A DNA stretch of 58,958 nt from Puniceibacterium confluentis (GTDB lineage: Bacteria > Pseudomonadota > Alphaproteobacteria > Rhodobacterales > Rhodobacteraceae): the NCBI RefSeq assembly GCF_007923445.1, contig NZ_VOJI01000018.1, positions 1-58,958 on the forward strand, written 5' to 3'. The notes beneath the pieces were generated by a model. That model ran no database searches. It was not told where the DNA came from and saw nothing but the letters and a program-made list of their open reading frames with translations. This document shows, piece after piece, positions 39,359-52,617 of this stretch. How positions within the stretch are numbered: the stretch's first letter is position 1; each line of letters starts with the position of its first letter. A program made the position numbers and the translations under genes.

Positions 39359-39847
39359 ATGCGGTCCTTCTCGAACCTCTGGTTCTGGATCGCACTGGCG
39401 GTTCTGTGGTCGACGGCCAGTCACTGGGTGCTGGGTGTACCGTTCGACATGGTCACGCGGGCACGGCGTTTCGGCGGGCAGGCCGAGGCCGATCTGGATG
39501 ATCTCGTGCGGATCAACACCAACCGCCTGCTGTATATCGCCGAAGAGGCCGGGTTGTGGCTTTTGGCGCTGGCCTGTTTCATGCTGGCGGTGCTGACGCT
39601 GCTGGCCTTTGTCTACTGGATCGAACTGGCGCAGGCGCTGTTCCTGCTGGGGTTTCCGATGTCGCTTGTCGGTATGCTGAGCCTGCGCACGGCCCAGCGT
39701 ATCCGGACCGAAGGGGCCACCGGCGCGCTGGCGCAAAAGCGCCTGTCGCGTCTGCGCATCGCCACGCAGGTGATCGGTATGATCTCGATCTTTGTCACAT
39801 CGCTCTGGGGCATGTATCAGAACCTCTCGGCCAGCTTCCTCGGTTGA
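39359..39847 (+). CDS. Integral membrane protein of unknown function
   Basis: The 162-residue protein has about four hydrophobic segments (near 5-24, 63-88, 92-110 and 138-157). A charged cytoplasmic-type loop reads FDMVTRARRFGGQAEADLDDLVR. I do not recognise the family. The ATG at 39359 lies right before the first helix; a GTG at 39323 with AGGGG upstream would add 12 residues. It is divergent from hemB and just ahead of mfd. Confidence 0.7.
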   Translation: MRSFSNLWFWIALAVLWSTASHWVLGVPFDMVTRARRFGGQAEADLDDLVRINTNRLLYIAEEAGLWLLALACFMLAVLTLLAFVYWIELAQALFLLGFPMSLVGMLSLRTAQRIRTEGATGALAQKRLSRLRIATQVIGMISIFVTSLWGMYQNLSASFLG

Positions 39848-39880
39848 CGAAGGCGGCTTTCCGCGCCATGTGAACCGGCC

Positions 39881-43348
<3,468 letters not shown>

Positions 43349-43354
<6 letters not shown>

Positions 43355-43380
43355 GGCTGCGTCTGTCTGAGGCTGCGTCT
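43349..43380. repeat. Tandem 16-bp duplication across the mfd stop codon
   Basis: gtctgaggctgcgtct occurs twice in a row (43349-43364 and 43365-43380). The first copy contains the mfd stop codon. Confidence 0.9.
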
Positions 43381-43712
43381 GGCGGCGTTGCCGCCGGCGT
43401 CGGTGCCGGGCACTACAGGATATCTGCGACCTGAAAAATCGAGCCATCGGCTCAGGGGCGTCAGCGCCGTGTCGCCGGACTGGCATCGCACCGGTTGATC
43501 CGGCGGAATCCGCGCCGCCGCGGACATGGGTCGTTTCCGAATTCCGGCAGGCTGCGGGGGCCAGGCCGAAAGGCGCTGTCCGCGACGGAGCCACGACCGT
43601 GACAGGGTTCGCGACGTGCAGCGGGGCGGGGATATCCGGCGGCAGCGCCGCGTGATGCAATTTTCGGTTGCCTGGGCCTTTTCCGGTGCCGCGCGGTTCG
43701 CTATGGCGGTGC
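43381..43712. other. Intergenic region between mfd and the DUF3445 gene
   Basis: No gene is supported. Open frames on the minus strand are continuations of an mfd antisense shadow. Confidence 0.5.
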
Positions 43713-44459
43713 ATGATCTTGCAATCCGCACTTCCCTTTGATGTCAGCACTCCCCCCGCCTTGCCCGGGGTGCGGCCGCTGACCGAAGACTGGCTTCTGG
43801 TGGACGAGGCTTATGGTCCGCAGCTGGCGGAAAAGGCGCGTCTGATCGCACGGCACCAGCAGGCCGTGCATGCGCTGGACCCGCGTGCGCGCCCGGCGGC
43901 CGAAGAGCTTCTGGATACGGTGCTGGAACAGCTTCCCAACGGATTTCTTCGTCAGGGCGGGCACATCACGCGACCGGATGGTGTGGTGATCGCGCTGGAC
44001 CGGCAGGCGCCGTTGATCACGCTGGGCCATCTGCTGCAGGAGGATCTGTGCCTGCTGCTGCCGCAGGACGGTGTGCATGTGCTGGTCGGGGCACTGCTGT
44101 GTTTTCCGGCGCGCTGGCGGCTGGCGGACAAGTTCCTGCGCCCGCTGGTCGAAATTCATGCGCCGGTGCCGTCTTACGATGCCAATATCGCAAAGCGGGT
44201 GCAGCGGTTGTTTGATGGTCTTCAGCCGGGGCGACCGCTCTGGCGCTTCAACACGCTGTGGGACTGGGATCCGACGTTGTTCCAGCCCGGACCCCGGCCA
44301 GGTCGGCCGGAGAACGCAGCGCAGGAGGCACCTTTCCTGCGGACCGAGCGACAGTGTCTGCTGCGGCTGCCACTGAGCCGGGCGGTGGTGTTTTCCATCC
44401 ACACCTACGTGGTTCCGCGTGCCGCGCTCAGCGCGTCAGATGGTTCAGCATCCCGGTAA
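43713..44459 (+). CDS. DUF3445 (haem-dependent oxidative N-demethylase-like) protein
   Basis: The 248-residue protein has LVDEAYGPQLAEKARLI, ALDRQAPLITLGHLLQEDLCLLL, LCFPARWRLADKFLRPLVEIHAPVP and the late LRTERQCLLRLPLSRAVVFSIHTYVV, the pattern of DUF3445, which includes haem-containing N-demethylases. The last residues (ALSASDGSASR) look atypical and the final 32 bp overlap the convergent gene at 44428, so the natural C-terminus may have been altered. The ATG at 43713 starts a normal N-terminus. Confidence 0.8.
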   Translation: MILQSALPFDVSTPPALPGVRPLTEDWLLVDEAYGPQLAEKARLIARHQQAVHALDPRARPAAEELLDTVLEQLPNGFLRQGGHITRPDGVVIALDRQAPLITLGHLLQEDLCLLLPQDGVHVLVGALLCFPARWRLADKFLRPLVEIHAPVPSYDANIAKRVQRLFDGLQPGRPLWRFNTLWDWDPTLFQPGPRPGRPENAAQEAPFLRTERQCLLRLPLSRAVVFSIHTYVVPRAALSASDGSASR

Positions 44460-45282
44460 GCCGGTCCGAGCTGTGCAGGATCGCAAACAGCGCCGAAACG
44501 GTCAGCACATGTGTCGCCATGCGGAAATTGATGGCGCGGATCGTGGCGCGCGCGCGGCAAAGAGCACGACCGGGCAGGTCGCGCAGACCCTGAAACATCC
44601 CGGTCGGTCGCAGTGGCGTGGCTGGGTCGGCGGATATGTTCTGCTCGATGGCATCGGCTTCGACCGTGCCGGATGTCCCGGCGGCAAGGCTCGGTGCCTT
44701 TTCCGGCGGACGCTGGGGCAGGTCGGCGTCCGGCACCTCTTCCATGAACCGACGGATCAGGCGGCGGGCGGCGGCATCACAATCCGGAATCGCGGCGCGC
44801 TGCACGCCTGTGCCTGATGGCGGTGTTGGTGCGGCTGGCCGGGTCTTGGACTGGGGCGCCGGGGGAGACTTCTTGCGGCGGGGCGAGACATAGCGACGTA
44901 GGTTGATGAAATCCTCGACGCTGAGCGACACGCCGGGGTCGTCCCATTCGACCGCACTGATTTCAGCCATGTCGATCATGTCCAGCGCCAGGGCTGACAG
45001 AACCTGTGCGGCGTGATCCGGGCAGAAAGGGGCCTGCCGGAAGGCTGTGGCCTGGATTGTAGCCCGCAGGCCCTGGGTTTCGCTGGTGGTCAACTGAACC
45101 CGCAGATCCAGCGTGTCAGCCGCTGTCCGCAGCCGGGGCGTCGAGACTTTCGGCGCCTCTCCCGAGCCCGCATCCAGACGCGACAGGGCGCGGCGGGCGC
45201 TCTTCAAAAAGAAGACGGCGTCCGGGGCGGTGGCGGCATCGGGCAGGATCAGCGCGACGTAGGCGGATTGTGCGTTGGACAT
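44428..45282 (-). CDS. Hypothetical protein with C-terminal membrane segment
   Basis: I do not recognise this 284-residue protein. An N-terminal globular part (about 1-130: AYVALILPDA, DAVFFLKSARRALSRLD, LDLRVQLTTSETQGLRATIQ, VSLSVEDFINLRRYV) leads to a Pro/Arg-rich linker (130-165). A region rich in Asp/Glu follows, and a hydrophobic stretch near the end (MATHVLTVSALFAILH) could be a membrane anchor. The gene at 46314 has the same length and layout, and both flank the transglycosylase gene. Confidence 0.6.
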   Translation of the reverse strand: MSNAQSAYVALILPDAATAPDAVFFLKSARRALSRLDAGSGEAPKVSTPRLRTAADTLDLRVQLTTSETQGLRATIQATAFRQAPFCPDHAAQVLSALALDMIDMAEISAVEWDDPGVSLSVEDFINLRRYVSPRRKKSPPAPQSKTRPAAPTPPSGTGVQRAAIPDCDAAARRLIRRFMEEVPDADLPQRPPEKAPSLAAGTSGTVEADAIEQNISADPATPLRPTGMFQGLRDLPGRALCRARATIRAINFRMATHVLTVSALFAILHSSDRLTGMLNHLTR

Positions 45283-45406
45283 GTCTGGCACTCGATGTGC
45301 TGTTGAAAGGGGTTTCCTGGTCCCAGAGATGTCATCGGAATTGGGTCAGAATGCGGCACAAATCGTGCGTTTTGGCGGGGATTTGTCCCGCATTCTGGCG
45401 AAATGT

Positions 45407-46198
45407 TCAGCTGTCTATGCGCGATGCCATCACGGCAATCGCCTTTTGGTAGACGCCGGCGGCATTCCATTGCTGGATCACGTAGAAGTTCGGCTGCCCT
45501 TCGAGATAACCCGCACCGGGACGCCAGCCTTTCTGCCGCAAAAAGTTCGCAGTCGAGGCCAGAGCGTCGGTTTCATTGTAGAAATCCACCTTGCCATCGC
45601 CGTTGCCGTCGACGCCGAAGGACAGCGCATTGCCGGGCAGAAACTGGGTGTGGCCGAGTTCGCCGTGTTTGGCGCCGCGGGTCGACGCCGAGATCGAGCC
45701 GCGATCGACCAGCTTCAGCGCGCCGATGGCATGGGGCACAAAAAAGTCAGAGCGGCGGCAGTCGTAGGCCAGCGTGGTGATGGCCGAGACCACCGAGCTG
45801 TCGCCCATGAAGCCGCCAAAACCGGTTTCCATGCCGTGAATGGCGATCAGGATGCCGGCAGGAACGCCAAAGCGCTGTTCCAGCGCCTCGTAGAAGGCAG
45901 GATTGCGGGCCTTGCGCTTGCGCCCCTGGGCGACAATCGTGTCGGCGCCGCGTACCTGCATGAACTTGTCGAAAGAGTACTTGAAGCTTTTCTGGTTGCG
46001 GTCGGCGTTGATCGTGCTCTGGGCATAACTGGTGCCGGCCAGTGCCTGAAGCCCGCGCTGTCCTACTCCGGCAGCCTGCGCCTCGCGCGAAAAGGCGGCC
46101 TTCCAGGATTCGAACCCGCCGCCGCTGTTGCCGCATTGAGCAGCCAGCGCTGGTGTGGCCAGACTGGCTGCGAGGACTATGGATAGTATACGGCGCAT
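45407..46198 (-). CDS. Lytic murein transglycosylase (MltB/Slt35-like)
   Basis: The 263-residue protein has a signal peptide (ILSIVLAASLATPALA) and the transglycosylase domain: FGVPAGILIAIHGMETGFGGFMG with the catalytic glutamate in METGFG, GELGHTQFLPGNALSFG, and the EF-hand-like calcium loop VDGNGDGKVDFYNETDA that marks the Slt35/MltB group. It cleaves peptidoglycan glycan strands to anhydro ends. The ATG at 46198 has AGGAG. It lies between two unknown membrane-anchored proteins on the same strand. Confidence 0.9.
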   Translation of the reverse strand: MRRILSIVLAASLATPALAAQCGNSGGGFESWKAAFSREAQAAGVGQRGLQALAGTSYAQSTINADRNQKSFKYSFDKFMQVRGADTIVAQGRKRKARNPAFYEALEQRFGVPAGILIAIHGMETGFGGFMGDSSVVSAITTLAYDCRRSDFFVPHAIGALKLVDRGSISASTRGAKHGELGHTQFLPGNALSFGVDGNGDGKVDFYNETDALASTANFLRQKGWRPGAGYLEGQPNFYVIQQWNAAGVYQKAIAVMASRIDS

Positions 46199-46313
46199 GA
46201 CGTTCTCCTGCATTCGGAATTGCAGGAAGGGTAACGGTATCCGACATGGTCGCAAAGTGGGGAAATCGGCCGCAAAGCAGTGCCAGCGCCCCGTGAGCGT
46301 CACGTCCGCGTGA

Positions 46314-47171
46314 TCAGAGGTACGCCATCAGCCCGGCCATCAGCCCCGAGGATTCGAGCGCCACGAAGAATCCGGCCAGTCCCATCGACAGGGATGCGAC
46401 GCGCATGTCCTCACCCTTGACAAGGTTGTGGATGATGACGGGCATGGCAATGGGCAGCGATATGGTGGCTACCGCCAGCGAAACCGCCCAGGCGGACAGG
46501 CGTGCCTCGACCGGCTGGATTCCGGTTTCTTCGCGCAGGGCGTCCATCTCGTCGGGCAGGGCCCGGCGCACAAGGGTCGCCCGCAGGGCGCGTTCGTAGG
46601 CCTGCACGTGGCTGTCGAGCTTGCGCGCCACCGCATGTCCGGGGCTGGCCGTGACCGGGACCGACAGCGCCGGGCTGGGCAGACGATGATGACGGCGGGG
46701 ACCCGGTTGCGCCGTGGTTTCGCGAAGGCGGGCAACGCAGGCGCGGGAAATGCGGCGGGGGGTGATACTGTCGTCACTGGCACGTCTGCGCGTGACGCGC
46801 GCAACAACGGGCGTGCGCGGCACGGGGCGCAGGGTTGCCGCGCGGGCCTTGCGGGCTCCGGCCGTGAGTTCCAGCGGCAAAGCGGCGGTAAAATCTTCCA
46901 CCAGGGTTGCAAACCGGGCATGCATCTGGGCGCGGGGCAGGCAGGTGCCTTCCGCAGCCGCAAGCGACAGACACAGATACCGGTTGTCATTGGCCAATTC
47001 CAGGTCTGCCCGCACACTCAGCTCTGCCCCGTGCAGGCTGATCCCGGTGGAGCGGTATTCGCGACGGGTCGGCAGGTCGCCGTCCTGCCTCAGTGCAGCA
47101 GCAAGAAGGCCATCAAGGACGTCCAGAGTGATCGTGGGGTCGCCGGTGAATTTGAGTCGCGTGGAGTGCAT
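46314..47171 (-). CDS. Hypothetical protein with C-terminal membrane segments, layout like the 44428 gene
   Basis: I do not recognise this 285-residue protein. It has an N-terminal domain (about 1-105, TITLDVLDGLLAAALRQDGD, ELSVRADLELANDNRYLCLS), an Arg/Pro-rich middle (105-185) and two hydrophobic segments at the C-terminus (AVSLAVATISLPIAMPVIIH and SLSMGLAGFFVALESSG). A perfect TTAACC-GA-GGTTAA palindrome lies 57 bp before its start. It resembles the 44428 product in size and architecture, and weakly in the N-terminal domain. Confidence 0.6.
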   Translation of the reverse strand: MHSTRLKFTGDPTITLDVLDGLLAAALRQDGDLPTRREYRSTGISLHGAELSVRADLELANDNRYLCLSLAAAEGTCLPRAQMHARFATLVEDFTAALPLELTAGARKARAATLRPVPRTPVVARVTRRRASDDSITPRRISRACVARLRETTAQPGPRRHHRLPSPALSVPVTASPGHAVARKLDSHVQAYERALRATLVRRALPDEMDALREETGIQPVEARLSAWAVSLAVATISLPIAMPVIIHNLVKGEDMRVASLSMGLAGFFVALESSGLMAGLMAYL

Positions 47172-47492
47172 AGCCTGTTCCGTTTCATTTTGCCGCCGGA
47201 CTTTGCGCCGACCTACAGTGCCTGCAGTTAACCGAGGTTAATTGTTCAAAATATGTAAACAGTAAGGGAAGCGTTGCCACAAACTAAAGGAGAGTAAGTC
47301 GAAGTTGCCGCAATCATGGATGAATGTGGCGCTTTGCATCGATTTTGCCGCAATTGGAAACCATTCCGCAGGTTTGCCGGGATTTGATGCGAATCGCTGA
47401 ACGATCCGCGACCGGCGCGGTGTGACCGGATTTTCGGTTGCGCGGACACCGCAAAGCCCGGGGCAGCGTCACACCGGCATGGGCCCGGCCAC
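47172..47492. other. Intergenic region between the unknown membrane protein gene and glnA
   Basis: No gene is seen. It holds the TTAACC-GA-GGTTAA palindrome at 47228-47241 and, at its right end, the glnA terminator. Confidence 0.5.
47228..47241. promoter_or_regulatory. Perfect palindrome TTAACCGAGGTTAA
   Basis: Two TTAACC arms face each other around GA, 57 bp upstream of the 46314 gene start. It resembles a CtrA-type TTAA...TTAA box but with a 6-nt instead of a 7-nt spacer. The regulator is not identified. Confidence 0.4.
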
Positions 47493-47522
47493 AAAAAAAG
47501 ACGCCCCCGGTGCGGGGGCGTC
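47493..47522 (-). terminator. Rho-independent terminator after glnA
   Basis: Reading leftward, GACGCCCCCG and CGGGGGCGTC form a 10-bp perfect stem with a 3-nt loop, followed by seven T residues. Confidence 0.93.
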
Positions 47523-47550
47523 CAAAAGCTTGGCGTGATCCAGGTAGGGA

Positions 47551-48957
47551 TCAGCAGCTGTAGTACATGCCGAACTCGACCGGGTGCGGTGTGTGCTCGA
47601 ACAGTTCGATCTCTTCCATCTTGAGAGCGACATAGCCTTCGATCTGGCTCTTGGTGAACACGTCGCCTGCCAGCAGGTAATCGTGGTCCTTTTCAAGCTC
47701 TTCCATCGCTTCGCGCAGCGAGCCGCAGACGGTGGGGATGCCGGCCAGTTCCTCGGGCGGCAGATCATACAGGTTCTTGTCCATCGCCTCGCCCGGGTCG
47801 ATCTTGTTCTTGATGCCGTCAAGGCCGGCCATCAGCAGGGCAGAGAAGCACAGGTACGGGTTCGCCGAGGGATCGGGGAAACGGGCTTCGACGCGCTTGG
47901 CCTTGGGCGAGTCGGTCCACGGGATCCGGACGCAGCCCGAGCGGTTGCGGGCCGAATAGGCGCGCAGGACGGGGGCCTCGAAGCCGGGGATCAGGCGCTT
48001 GTAGCTGTTGGTCGACGGGTTGGTGAAGGCATTGAGCGACTTGGCGTGGGTCAGGATGCCGCCGATGAACCACAGGGCCTCCTGGCTGAGATCGGCATAT
48101 TTGTCGCCTGCGAACAGCGGCTTGCCGTCTTTCCAGATCGACATGTTGCAGTGCATGCCGGTGCCGTTGTCGCCATAGATCGGCTTCGGCATGAAGGTCG
48201 CGGTCTTGCCATAGGCCTGTGCCACGTTGTGGATGACGTACTTGTACTTCTGCAGCTCGTCCGCCTGGGTGGTGAGCGTGCCGAAGATCAGGCCAAGTTC
48301 GTGCTGGCACGAGGCCACTTCGTGGTGGTGCTTGTCGACCTTCATGCCCATGCGCTTCATGGTCGAAAGCATCTCGCCGCGGATGTCCTGGGCGTCGTCG
48401 ATCGGGTTGACCGGGAAATAGCCGCCCTTGAGACCCGGACGGTGGCCGGTGTTGCCCATCTCGTATTCGGTGTCTGTGTTCCAGGACGCGTCGATCGCGT
48501 CAACTTCATAGGACACCTTGTTGATCTTGTTGCTGAAACGCACATCGTCAAACAGGAAGAACTCGGCTTCGGGGCCCCAGTAGGACACATCGCCGATACC
48601 GGTCGACTTCAGATAGGCTTCGGCCTTTTCGGCGGTGCCGCGCGGGTCGCGGTCATAGGGCTCGAGCGTGTCCGGCTCGACCACGGTGCAGTGGATGCAC
48701 AGGGTCTTTTCCGCGTAGAACGGATCGATATAGGCGCTGTTCGTGTCCGGAATCAGTTTCATGTCGGAGGCTTCGATCGACTTCCAGCCTGCAATCGACG
48801 AACCGTCGAACATGAAGCCTTCTTCGAGGAAATCCGCATCAACCTGGTCTTCGCACAGTGTGACGTGCTGGAGCTTGCCGCGCGGGTCGGTAAAGCGGAT
48901 GTCGACGTAGGCGACTTCCTCGTCCTTGATCAGCTTAAGAACTGCTTCTGTGCTCAT
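47551..48957 (-). CDS. glnA: Glutamine synthetase type I
   Basis: The 468-residue enzyme makes glutamine from glutamate and ammonia. It shows [32 protein letters not shown], the ATP region [19 protein letters not shown] and the adenylylation tyrosine in NLYDLPPEE, so it is controlled by GlnE-type adenylylation. It lies 42 nt after glnB, the usual order in Rhodobacter relatives, so nitrogen control should act on the pair. Confidence 0.98.
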   Translation of the reverse strand: MSTEAVLKLIKDEEVAYVDIRFTDPRGKLQHVTLCEDQVDADFLEEGFMFDGSSIAGWKSIEASDMKLIPDTNSAYIDPFYAEKTLCIHCTVVEPDTLEPYDRDPRGTAEKAEAYLKSTGIGDVSYWGPEAEFFLFDDVRFSNKINKVSYEVDAIDASWNTDTEYEMGNTGHRPGLKGGYFPVNPIDDAQDIRGEMLSTMKRMGMKVDKHHHEVASCQHELGLIFGTLTTQADELQKYKYVIHNVAQAYGKTATFMPKPIYGDNGTGMHCNMSIWKDGKPLFAGDKYADLSQEALWFIGGILTHAKSLNAFTNPSTNSYKRLIPGFEAPVLRAYSARNRSGCVRIPWTDSPKAKRVEARFPDPSANPYLCFSALLMAGLDGIKNKIDPGEAMDKNLYDLPPEELAGIPTVCGSLREAMEELEKDHDYLLAGDVFTKSQIEGYVALKMEEIELFEHTPHPVEFGMYYSC

Positions 48958-48999
48958 TCCCTGGGTCCCTTTCTGTCCTGGTATAGCGTGTAGCGTTTG

Positions 49000-49371
<372 letters not shown>

Positions 49372-49456
49372 TCAGACCATCTCGGGGTCGCCGTCACAAT
49401 CGGATTGATCGTGGTTGGTGCGCCAAGCGCAACGCAATTCGAGGGTCAGGATTAAA

Positions 49457-49477
49457 TTTTGTGCGATGTGCGCAAAA
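49457..49477. promoter_or_regulatory. Inverted repeat upstream of glnB
   Basis: TTTTG-T-GC and GC-G-CAAAA arms surround GATGT in an AT-rich stretch 119 bp before the glnB start. Only one position per arm fails to mirror. It may bind the nitrogen regulator NtrC, but this is a guess from position. Confidence 0.4.
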
Positions 49478-50082
49478 TATAATCACTTTTGAATCGCGCC
49501 TTTTGGTCGGGCGACGATCCTGCAGGCAGGTGTGTTTGCGACTGCCCGGTTTTGTACTTTTTCGCTTGCTTCACCGTTTTCCGGCGGGTCTCGGAGTTGA
49601 CAGCTGCACCCCGTGGTACGGTGCGCCAGCGTTGCCTGCAGGGGCCGAAGTCCGAAAAAAACGCCGGGGTGATGGTCGGGCGCAGCCGGGGGGCTCACCC
49701 GTGGCCGGAATGGGGACAGAGTGCGGTCGCAGGGCATGCAGGTCACCGAGGTCACTGCCAAGACGGCTGGTCCGTGGCCGCCATCCGGCGGTCGGTTACT
49801 CCTTGCGATGAACGAGGCGTCATCGGAGCAGGCGGCGCCGGTTCTGTCAAGAAATCTGATACAAACGGTGACGTCCCCGCATGGCTTCGCTCGGCAGGCA
49901 ACCTTGTCCCGCTTCGGGCGGCGAAAACGGCCCGCCAGCGCAGGGGGCACTGGTCTGATGCGATGCGGCCCAGATCCGGCGCAACCGTCTCTGGAACGGG
50001 CTCTGGCCCGCGTCGACACCTCGCAGGGGCTGCGGTGCAGGGCGAGGTCTGTTGTACGGAAACCCGCCCGCACGGGGCGCAA
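49478..50082. other. Intergenic region between glnB and icd
   Basis: About 600 bp with long open frames on both strands, none with protein-like composition or a known match. I see no RNA gene. It looks like non-coding DNA or a decayed gene. Confidence 0.45.
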
Positions 50083-50118
50083 TAAAATGCCGCCGCGCCT
50101 CGTTCAGAGGCGCGGCGG
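50083..50118 (-). terminator. Rho-independent terminator after icd
   Basis: GCCGCCGCGCCTC and its complement form a perfect 13-bp stem with a 5-nt loop. Reading leftward it is followed by a short T-rich tail (ATTTTATT). Confidence 0.88.
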
Positions 50119-50141
50119 CGTTGGTCTTGCGTGTGCTTGCC

Positions 50142-52331
50142 CTAGCCGATCAGCGCGTTCAGCGTTTCCGAGGGGCGCATCACGGCACCGGTTTTTCCGG
50201 CATCGGTGTGGTAATAGCCGCCAAGATCGGCTGCGTCGCCTTGTGCAGCGGCCAGTTCGGACAGGATCTGTTGCTCATTTTCCGCCAAGGCCGCAGCGAT
50301 GGGGGCAAAATGGGACGCGAGTCCGGCATCGTCAGTCTGCGCGGCGAGGGCTTCGGCCCAATAGCGTGCGAACCAGTAGTGGCTGTCACGGTTGTCCGGC
50401 TCGCCGACCTTGCGCGACGGTGAACGGTCGTTGTCCAGGATGCCCTGGGTTGCTGCGTCCACTGCCCGGCCGAGCACCCGGGCCTTTTCGTTGCCCTTGG
50501 CGTCGGCAAGGAAGGTCAGGCTTTCCCCGAGGGCGCAGAACTCGCCAAGGCTGTCCCAGCGCAGGTGGTTCTGTTCCATCAGTTGCTGAACATGCTTGGG
50601 GGCGGATCCGCCTGCACCGGTCTCGAACAGGCCGCCGCCGTTCATCAGCTTCACGATCGACAGCATCTTGGCCGAAGTCGCCAGTTCGAGGATCGGGAAC
50701 AGGTCGGTCAGGTAGTCGCGCAGCACGTTGCCGGTGATGGCAATGGTGTTTTCTCCCTTGGTGATGGTCTCGAGCGAGGCGCGGGTGGCTTCGCGCGGCG
50801 CCATGATCTCGAAGGTGTCGGACAGGCCCTTGGCGTCGAGAATCGGTTTGACGTAGGCGATCAGTTCGGCGTCATGGGCGCGGCTTGCATCCAGCCAGAA
50901 GATGGCGCGGATGCCTTCGGCCTTCTGACGGTCGATGGCCAGGTTGACCCAGTCTTCGATCGGCGCCTTGCGCGTCGATGCCGAACGCCAGATGTCGCCG
51001 GCCTGGACCTCGTGGCTGTGCAGCACGGTGCCGTCGTCGAGGATCATCTTGACGGTGCCGGCCTCGGCGATTTCAAAGGTCGTCGGGTGCGAGCCGTATT
51101 CCTCGGCCTTCTGCGCCATCAGGCCGATGTTCTGCACGGTGCCGGCGGTTGCGGGGTTCAGCTTGCCGTTCTCCTTGAAGAAACGGATCGCCTCGTCATA
51201 GATCGACGCGTACGAGCTGTCCGGGATCACGCAGTTGGCGTCGGATTCCTTGCCATCAGGGCCCCAGCCCTTGCCGCCTGCGCGGATCAGCGCCGGCATC
51301 GAGGCATCGACGATCACGTCCGACGGCACATGCAGGTTGGTGATGCCCTTGTCGGAATCCACCATGTACAGCGGCGGGCGCGCGGCCATGCAGGCTTCGA
51401 TGTCCGCCATGATCGCAGCATTGTCCTGAACCTTGGCCAGCAGGTCACCAAGGCCCGAGTTCGGGGTCACACCCAGATCGGCGAGGGCGGCGCCGTGCTT
51501 TTCGATCACCGGCGCGAGATAGGCTTTGACGGCGTGGCCAAAGATGATCGGGTCCGACACCTTCATCATCGTGGCCTTCAGGTGCAGCGAAAACAGCGTG
51601 CCTTCGGCCTTGGTCTTCTCGATCTCCTCCGCGAGGAACCGGCCCAGTGCCGCGGCACTCATGAAGGTGGCATCGACCACCGTGCCTGCCGGATAGCTGA
51701 TGCCCTCTTTCAGGACAGTCTGGCCACCAGCCGTTTCCAGAACGATTTTGGCAGTGGCTGCGTTGGCAAGTGTTGCCGACACCTCGTTCGAGCGGAAGTC
51801 GCCGCTGGTCATGCAGGCCACGCGCGTCTTGCTGTCAGCACTCCAGTCGCCCATCCGGTGCGGGTTCTTTTGCGCGAAATTCTTGACGGCCTTGGCGGCG
51901 CGGCGGTCCGAGTTGCCTTCGCGCAGGACCGGGTTCACCGCCGAGCCCTTGATCCCGTCGTATTTGGCGCGCACGGCCTTTTCCTCGTCCGTCGCCGGGG
52001 TTTCGGGATAGTCGGGCAGGGCATAGCCCTGGGCCTGAAGCTCTTTGATCGCGGCGACAAGCTGCGGCACCGAGGCGGAAATGTTCGGCAGCTTGATCAC
52101 ATTGGCATCAGCGGTCTTCACCAGCTGGCCCAGTTCGGCCAGATCGTCCGGCTGGCGCTGCGCTTCGGTCAGGTAGTCGGGAAATGTGGCCAGGATCCGA
52201 CCCGCGAGGCTGATGTCCTTGGTGCCGACGGACACACCGGCAGCCGCTGCAAATTTCTGGATGATCGGCAGAAAGGAAGCGGACGCCAGTTCGGGTGCTT
52301 CGTCGACTTTGGTGTAGATGATATCAGACAT
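50142..52331 (-). CDS. icd: Isocitrate dehydrogenase, NADP-dependent, monomeric type
   Basis: The 729-residue enzyme matches the large monomeric [82 protein letters not shown] and [15 protein letters not shown] near the end. It makes 2-oxoglutarate and NADPH in the citric acid cycle. The ATG at 52331 has GAGGT upstream; the frame open from 52376 is not supported. It has its own promoter region and terminator. Confidence 0.97.
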   Translation of the reverse strand: MSDIIYTKVDEAPELASASFLPIIQKFAAAAGVSVGTKDISLAGRILATFPDYLTEAQRQPDDLAELGQLVKTADANVIKLPNISASVPQLVAAIKELQAQGYALPDYPETPATDEEKAVRAKYDGIKGSAVNPVLREGNSDRRAAKAVKNFAQKNPHRMGDWSADSKTRVACMTSGDFRSNEVSATLANAATAKIVLETAGGQTVLKEGISYPAGTVVDATFMSAAALGRFLAEEIEKTKAEGTLFSLHLKATMMKVSDPIIFGHAVKAYLAPVIEKHGAALADLGVTPNSGLGDLLAKVQDNAAIMADIEACMAARPPLYMVDSDKGITNLHVPSDVIVDASMPALIRAGGKGWGPDGKESDANCVIPDSSYASIYDEAIRFFKENGKLNPATAGTVQNIGLMAQKAEEYGSHPTTFEIAEAGTVKMILDDGTVLHSHEVQAGDIWRSASTRKAPIEDWVNLAIDRQKAEGIRAIFWLDASRAHDAELIAYVKPILDAKGLSDTFEIMAPREATRASLETITKGENTIAITGNVLRDYLTDLFPILELATSAKMLSIVKLMNGGGLFETGAGGSAPKHVQQLMEQNHLRWDSLGEFCALGESLTFLADAKGNEKARVLGRAVDAATQGILDNDRSPSRKVGEPDNRDSHYWFARYWAEALAAQTDDAGLASHFAPIAAALAENEQQILSELAAAQGDAADLGGYYHTDAGKTGAVMRPSETLNALIG

Positions 52332-52388
52332 GGAAACCTCTTGGGATTTGCGTTGGCCGACCCATATCGGATTCATTCCGGAACGTCT

Positions 52389-52400
52389 ACGGTATACCGT
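52389..52400. promoter_or_regulatory. Perfect palindrome ACGGTATACCGT upstream of icd
   Basis: A 12-bp perfect palindrome, followed by a related GGTACACC, lies 57 bp before the icd start in the divergent gap with the ornithine cyclodeaminase gene. GTATAC cores are common in FadR-type operators, but no regulator gene adjoins. Confidence 0.4.
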
Positions 52401-52617
52401 GGTACACCTTGCTTGCGGGCGATATATTTTTGCGATGCTTCCCCGTTGTGCACAGTTGTCCCGTGCGGATGCGGCAACGCCGGAATGTCACGGTATTATC
52501 GTCGATGAACAAGAGAGGGGCCAGCCCATCCGCGCCGGGTGAACGACAGCGGTGGCGCGCGCAAGCCCGCTGCTTTAACTGCTGTGGCACCCGTGAACGC
52601 ACCAAGGAAGCAACGCC

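Noticed and set aside
46103-46117. ggattcgaaccc inside the transglycosylase gene, matching the tRNA-Ser T-loop sequence
   Set aside because: The match is only 12 bases, lies in conserved coding sequence, and is on the core side of the tRNA, so it is not an attachment site.
49489-50085. A 198-codon plus-strand frame in the glnB-icd gap
   Set aside because: Composition is rich in Arg, Gly and Cys without a domain, an equally long frame exists on the other strand, and no ribosome site is present.
50565-52508. A 647-codon open frame antisense to icd
   Set aside because: It is a GC-driven shadow; icd on the other strand is a clear full-length enzyme.
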